Assembly (NCBI RefSeq): GCF_963924675.1 | Contig: NC_089236.1 | Location: 32,387,319 to 32,451,318, forward strand | Reading direction: 5' to 3' | DNA length: 64,000 nt | Origin: Phocoena phocoena | Lineage: Eukaryota > Chordata > Mammalia > Artiodactyla > Phocoenidae | Shown: positions 58,855-64,000 of the stretch, piece after piece | How positions within the stretch are numbered: the first letter of the stretch is position 1 | How the letters are laid out: the number at the start of each line of letters is the position of its first letter | Notes under the pieces: model-generated | Database searches by the model: none | Seen by the model: the letters and a program-made list of their open reading frames with translations, nothing else | What the model was told of the DNA's origin: nothing | Position numbers and translations under genes: made by a program

Positions 58855-59057
58855 GATGCAGATGTAGAGAACAAACGTATGGACACCAAGGGGGGAAAAC
58901 TGCGGTGGGGTGGGGATGGTGGTGTTCTGAATTGGGCGATTGGGATTGACATGTATACACTGATGTGTATAAAATTGATGACTAATAAGAACCTGCTATA
59001 AAAAAATAAATAAAATAAAATTGAACAATTAAAAAAAAAAGAAAAAACTTGAAGTTG

Positions 59058-59589
59058 ATTTTCAGCCTAATAAAAGCTGCTTAAAACTATCTGGTTTTAT
59101 TCATTAGAGAATTCAATCCTGGGATACATTTGTAATGAAGATGATTTTAAATGAAATAATTTTATGTATGACTTTATATATAGAAACATTCCCTTACTTC
59201 TCTCCAGCCTGTCACTAAATATAAATGTCACTACCTATATCCAGGAGATAGTAATATGTTCAAGGAGCAAGAAAAACAAACTCATATCCATCTAATTCTG
59301 ATCTAACTTGTTAGAATGTAAGCTCCACAAAGGCAAAAATCTTTGTTTTATTCACTTAGAATAAAACAGTACTTAGAATAGTGCCTGCTTTATAATGAGT
59401 GTTTAAAACATAATTTCTTGAGTGACTGAACCTAAGCATGGCATAATTTTACCACCTTGTTTCATATTAATCCTTCCCAAAGAAAACACTTCAGAATAAC
59501 ATTCCCTGAATAACAAACTGATTACATGTCATTTTTATTTAATGTATATTTTTGTGCTTTCTGGCCTCTTGAGGACCTAGCCTTGAGTC
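59058..59589. other. Unannotated AT-rich DNA
   Basis: A weak L2-like ending is possible at 59310-59420 ('gaatgtaagctccacaaaggcaaaaatctttgtttt', 'gaatagtgcctgc'). Nothing else seen. Confidence 0.4.
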
Positions 59590-59932
59590 TAGAATAGCTC
59601 TGTCCAATAGAAATATGAGTGTCAGGAAAGCGGGCTACATAAGCTACTTAAAATTTTCTAGTAGTCACATTAAATATTGGGAAAGAAAATCAGGTGTAAC
59701 TAATTTTAACAATATATTTTACTTAACCAAATTTCAACTATTATTTCAATATGTAAGCAAAATAAAAAATGTATTAATGAAATCTTTAACTTTTTTCTTG
59801 TACTAAGCCTTCAAAATCAAATATGTATTGTACACTTAGAGATCATCTTAATTCAAACTAGCCACATTTCGAGAGCTCAAGAGCCACATATGACTATTGG
59901 CTACTATATTGGTAGCACAGTAACCTGGAGTT
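59590..59932 (+). mobile_element. Non-autonomous DNA transposon (hAT-like MITE)
   Basis: It starts 'agaatagctctgtccaatagaaatatgag' and ends 'gccacatatgactattggctactatattggtagcacag', an inverted match at both ends (CTGTCCAATAG versus CTATATTGGTAGCACAG, diverged). The inside is 'aaattttctagtagtcacattaaa' and 'aaactagccacatttcgagagctcaagagccaca'. These are typical of a widespread mammalian MITE. Confidence 0.7.
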
Positions 59933-60260
59933 CCTACAGTGCTCATACCTATAAATTTTTGAGTCAGATATTCCAGTGATGGGTAACAATCTCAGTTGGA
60001 TTTTGTACTGATAGCTAATAATTATTATTAAAAATAATTTAGGAATTATAATTTTTTAAACTTTAGTTAGACATTCAAATTGGAATAATTCATATCCTAG
60101 TGGAAATTAATATTGTTCATTTCCCCATATTTACTAAAAATACTTCTATAATTTGTTATAAGACACCATATAGGGATGTATGGTTCACAGGGCTAAAGCA
60201 TAAATAAGTAATATCAAGATCACAGGCCCCAACCTTATATGGATATGCACATTGGAACTT

Positions 60261-60453
60261 TTCTCCTCAGTATCAGGGATGCATTTATATCAGCAATTTA
60301 TTTCCCTGTGTAATTCAGACTAGTAATCTTACCTTCATTCTATGGTCACAGGTTGTATAATAATCATAATTAGTTACCAAATAAATATGTGCTGTTTGAA
60401 TTACATAGGGAAATAAATTGCAGATATAAATATAACCCTAATACTGAGGAAAA
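60261..60453. mobile_element. Palindromic (foldback) element
   Basis: The left arm (about 60261-60320) and the reverse complement of the right arm (about 60394-60453) match over about 58 bases with roughly eight differences. Shared text includes CTCAGTAT, GCAATTTATTTCCCT and GTAATTCA. The loop is about 73 bases. It fits a palindromic MITE of the MER53 kind, but the family was not verified. Confidence 0.65.
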
Positions 60454-63054
60454 AAAAAAATCCCAAAATACATACCTTATTGAGATTAGGTCAATAAGTG
60501 AAAGATAACGTATGAATGGAATCAGTTATTACAGAAGTAAAATGCTTTTCAAACATTACTTTTTTAGCTACATGAAAAACAATCAAATGAAAGAATGCAA
60601 TATTCCAAAATTTAGCATTTCACTGTGATTTTGTTTTATACAGAAAGGAAGACACAGTTGTACATTCCTAGGTAATTTGGATTTACGTGGCTTCTGTGAA
60701 TGGTAAAACAGACAATGGCTAAAGATTCAAAATGCAATCATGAAATTGATTGCTATAATGACATACCTACTGTTTCTACTATCTCTGTTTTGACATATGT
60801 TTATCTAGCCCCCAAGGCATAGGGAGACCAGGTTACCATTCAGACTCTTCTATTTTTACTTCATAGTTCTGTAGACATTTTAGTAAATCAGTGAAAACTA
60901 GAAGGATCTAACATATTAAATGTGACTCTCCTTCTTTCCAAAATGAGATTGACCTTTATTTCTCGTCACTCTCCTATTCAAATTGGAACAGGACCTACAT
61001 TGGGACCAGGTGCACAGAGGCGCCACTATTAAGGCTGAAACACCTGCCTTTTTTGATTGTTCTATTCATAGCCCAGCAGCATTATTATGTACTGTATTAA
61101 TGGTACCAAGTTTCATTATGAAATCTTAAACTACTTCTAAGATTTTGGTTTCTTGTATTTCTAGAAAATGAGTAAAAAAAAAATTTGGCACAAGTCATTG
61201 GCATTACCATAGAGAGTTCAGGCTAGTAAACTACTGCCTCCTACTGTCAGTTTGAGGAAAGAAGTACCTCAGAGGACCTTCCCCAACCATATTCCTTTTT
61301 TACAGATTTACAGATTACTGGCCTTCTTCATCCAAAGTACAATTCTGCATACTATGCCCTTGGACTGGTAACCTAGGAAGACATGTTGATGTTTTCTGAA
61401 TTTCTCTGAATTCTTTCCCTGCTTAGACTACTACATATGTGACAAAAATCCAACAAATACTCTGAGTATGGATCTTATCCACTAAAAAAAAAAAAAAAAG
61501 CTGCCTTTAACAATAATTTCCACATACATATCAGAAGGAAAAGGCAAGAAAAAAAACTATATTATTTTGAAATATTATAGATTTCTCCTAAATAAAAAAA
61601 TATTAACAAGTATGAGCTAAAATAATATAGTAGGACATAGAACAGAAATGTTTAAAAGCTTGAAGTTACGTTTCTAAAATATGGAAGGGGTACATGACAA
61701 TTTAGGGTAAAAACTACTCAGTTTTAGAACTAGCATATTTGGATCAATGACTTGGGTGCTGGATGTACAGTCCCTTGTGCTCAGCCTGCAATCTGACTTC
61801 TGATGGTTTCAGCTGAGTCAAAGAATATTGATCTGCATTTTAAAGGTGAAATTTTTGATTGGCAAAACAAGTCGGGCAAAGAGGACCTTTCTTAGAAGCT
61901 GCTCCCTTTTAATGAGGAAACAGTAAAAGGAATAAGTCAATGTCACTTCAGTTATTTTCTTGCAAATAAAACCCTAAGCTCGGTTCCTATGAAACCTCAC
62001 GCTGCATTGAGATCTCTGAAAAACTGGTTTCTGTAAACAACTCATTTTGAATGCAGCACAGGCTGGGCCTGCACTTCCTAAGACCCTGTGGACGCACAGT
62101 CGGATCTGACCACGTAATTCCCTCTTTCCATTTACTGCTATAGATTCCTGCCTCAGGCTTTGCTAGCCAGCAGGGACTGTTTCCTCAAAGACCTGCTTCT
62201 ACCCATCTTCCCAGGGCTTTGGAGCACCTCCTGTCTCTATGGTAACACGAAACACAAAGCAGTAGAAATGTACTGTACAGCAGGCAGGAAAGAAATTAGA
62301 GTGCAGTACTCTTGGCAAGCTAAAGAAGGTGCTGACTGCAGGAAAATGGACAGAGAACAAGATGGAGCAATTGTTAGCTGTTCCATTTCTTGTATATTCT
62401 CCTTAAAGAGCTACAAGTGTTAGCACAGAAGAAGTCTTAAAGTATATGGAACTTTATAATCCTCACGGTATTTGAAATTTAAAAAAAATTACTGCAGATC
62501 CACACTAGCCATATATGTCCAGCAATTTATAGTTCATTAAACTATTGAGATGAAAGTATTCAGTTAATTGAGATACCAAGTACGAAAAGAAAAAAAAATT
62601 AAATCAAATATTCCAAAATGGTTTATGTTAAAGACAGGAAAATATGTTACTATCATATGGCAGAATGTTCTCATTTTTTATTATTCAGCCTTAAGATAAT
62701 GTGAATTTTTTTAGTCTTTTTCAGTTTGGGGCACCATACTAAACGGAATATCTAAGTCTATTTAGTTCAGTGTTTTAGTATAATCAGTTCATCTCCCCAA
62801 ATTGTTGGTCAATTCTTATCTGCTTCCTGTTTACAGACAGCATCCTTAACTTGTGATGAAGTATATAAGGAACGGTAATGCTATTCAATTTGAATCAGAA
62901 AATATTCACATAAACCTATAACATCTGCACATTATGAAAGACATATTATTCATATAGACATTTGATAGCTATTCTAAAAAAATTTCGTGCAAAACTATAA
63001 AATAATGCTGAACATCGATGCTGGAAGCTTGCTATGAACTTCAGAATGTCTATT
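60454..63054. other. Unannotated AT-rich DNA
   Basis: No repeat family, exon or RNA gene recognised in 2.6 kb, apart from A-runs (for example 61482-61499). Confidence 0.45.
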
Positions 63055-63069
63055 AAAAATGCTGTAGAG

Positions 63070-63270
63070 GGCTTCCCTGGTGGCGCAGTGGTTGAGAGTC
63101 CGCCTGCCGATGCAGGGGACACGGGTTCGTGCCCCGGTCCAGGAAGATCCCACATGCCGCGGAGCGGCTAGGCCCATGAGCCATGGCCGCTGAGCCTGCG
63201 CGTCCGGAGCCTGTGCTTCGCGGCGGTAGAGGTCACAACAGTGAGAGGCCCGCGTACCGAAAAAAAAAAA
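63070..63270 (+). mobile_element. CHR-1-type SINE
   Basis: Full-length copy with an A-tail. TSDs AAAAATGCTGTAGAG (63055-63069) and AAAAATTTTGTAGAG (63271-63285) differ at two bases. The core keeps most CpGs. Confidence 0.94.
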
Positions 63271-63285
63271 AAAAATTTTGTAGAG

Positions 63286-64000
63286 AAACCTGACTACTGG
63301 GCTCAGGGCAGCATGTGCTGACACATTTCAAGCACCTGAACTCAGAGATTCACAAAGCTGGTTCTGGACTCTGTCCTTTGAGGCAGCACCCCAAAACTCA
63401 AGAGCAGGAGAAATTCAGAGCAACTATAATTTCTAGTTATAAAATTTTCTATACACTCACTCGTATAACTCTATTATTAGAAGCTGAGATTTCTTTCCAT
63501 AGTCTTAGTTTGTTGTTGTTTTTTTAACCCATCAACTGAGGTGCAGCAATGAGCTATAGCCACTAGAGGTCACACAGTTACACCTGTCACTAATCATTAA
63601 GTTGGTATTATAGCACTTCAAATAACTTTTAGTGACTTAAAAATATGGAACATAATACATTCTTTTACAACTGTTACAATATAGTAATAATATGTCTGCT
63701 AATTGACTATTCTATTTCTAATGGTCTTAGATTTTGCAGTGGTACTAGCTTTCCATATGGGCTCTCACTTGATTGGAAGAGGAAAGAATCCATTGCAAAT
63801 AATGGAATCCCACAACATAAAAAGGGTTCTTCTGGAGTATAACAGAGAAGTGCTGTGTTCTGCAGTTTTACCAAGTCCATTTGGTGACCCTAACATTCAC
63901 GGCCCTTCCAACATGAATGACTTTATTTCTCTAATGTAATAGTTTGTGTCTGTTTTCTCCTGGGGTATACAAGCCTTATCATCTTATATCTTATTAGAGG
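63286..64000. other. Unannotated DNA to the window end
   Basis: No repeat or gene recognised. Open frames at 63645-63939 overlap in two frames and look like chance. Confidence 0.45.

Larger units (their letters stand above)
53020..59046 (+). mobile_element. Near full-length L1 retrotransposon (copy B)
   Basis: About 6.0 kb with a 5' UTR of about 0.93 kb (53020-53946), ORF1, ORF2, a 3' UTR of about 150-200 bases and an A-rich tail. A perfect 11-bp TSD, ACTTGAAGTTG, lies at 53009-53019 and 59047-59057. The 3' UTR lineage matches copy C at 22.8 kb. It contains a separate 99-bp L1 3'-end insertion at 56671-56769. Stops and frameshifts in both ORFs show it is dead. Confidence 0.95.

Noticed and set aside
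1..64000. CRISPR-like arrays, operons, prokaryotic signals or viral genomes
   Set aside because: No regularly spaced repeats, operon-like ORF packing or intact viral genes were seen; all dispersed repeats are eukaryotic transposons.

Overview
The window is mammalian nuclear DNA, almost certainly from a cetacean. The main clue is a set of about 15 tRNA-derived SINEs of the CHR-1/CHR-2 type. They begin with a near-constant head (GGGCTTCCCTGGTGGCGCAG on the sense strand), end in A-rich tails, and most sit between clear target-site duplications (TSDs). CHR SINEs are known from cetaceans, hippos and ruminants; this many well-preserved CHR-1-type copies points to a whale or dolphin. There are no bacterial operons, CRISPR arrays or dense genes. 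The DNA is AT-rich intergenic or intronic sequence, and most of the long open frames belong to L1 retrotransposons.

Layout. From 0 to 14 kb there are old repeats (hAT, MIR, L2, MLT1 LTRs) broken by younger CHR SINEs. A near full-length but decayed L1 lies at 14.36-20.08 kb (+) and carries a SINE. An old L1 fragment split by a solo LTR lies at 21.7-22.8 kb. A 5'-truncated, fairly young L1 lies at 22.83-24.77 kb (-). Then come an old L1 ORF1 fragment, an LTR, SINEs and unannotated DNA to about 42 kb. A candidate protein-coding locus on the minus strand lies at 42.6-45.2 kb. MIR, L2, LTR and nested SINE sequence follow to 53 kb. A second near full-length L1 lies at 53.02-59.05 kb (+) and has a 99-bp L1 3'-end fragment inserted in it. 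Then come a hAT element, a palindromic element and one last CHR-1 copy at 63.1 kb.

Genes. The only convincing non-transposon coding signal is a minus-strand terminal exon at 42785-43047: 86 complete codons with a stop, a strong splice acceptor and an AATAAA about 120 bases past the stop. A possible upstream exon with a good donor lies at 45101-45236. I cannot name the gene. A weaker coding-like frame lies at 29929-30150 (-).

I see no undescribed system. The most unusual items are a 63-bp direct repeat flanking an L1 3' fragment (43.2-43.65 kb), a 37-bp micro-retroinsertion (4.7 kb), an L1-in-L1 insertion from a different 3'-UTR lineage (56.7 kb), a roughly 190-bp foldback element (60.3 kb) and a deep nest of repeats (11.9-14 kb). 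Repeat family names are from memory of consensus sequences and were not searched.
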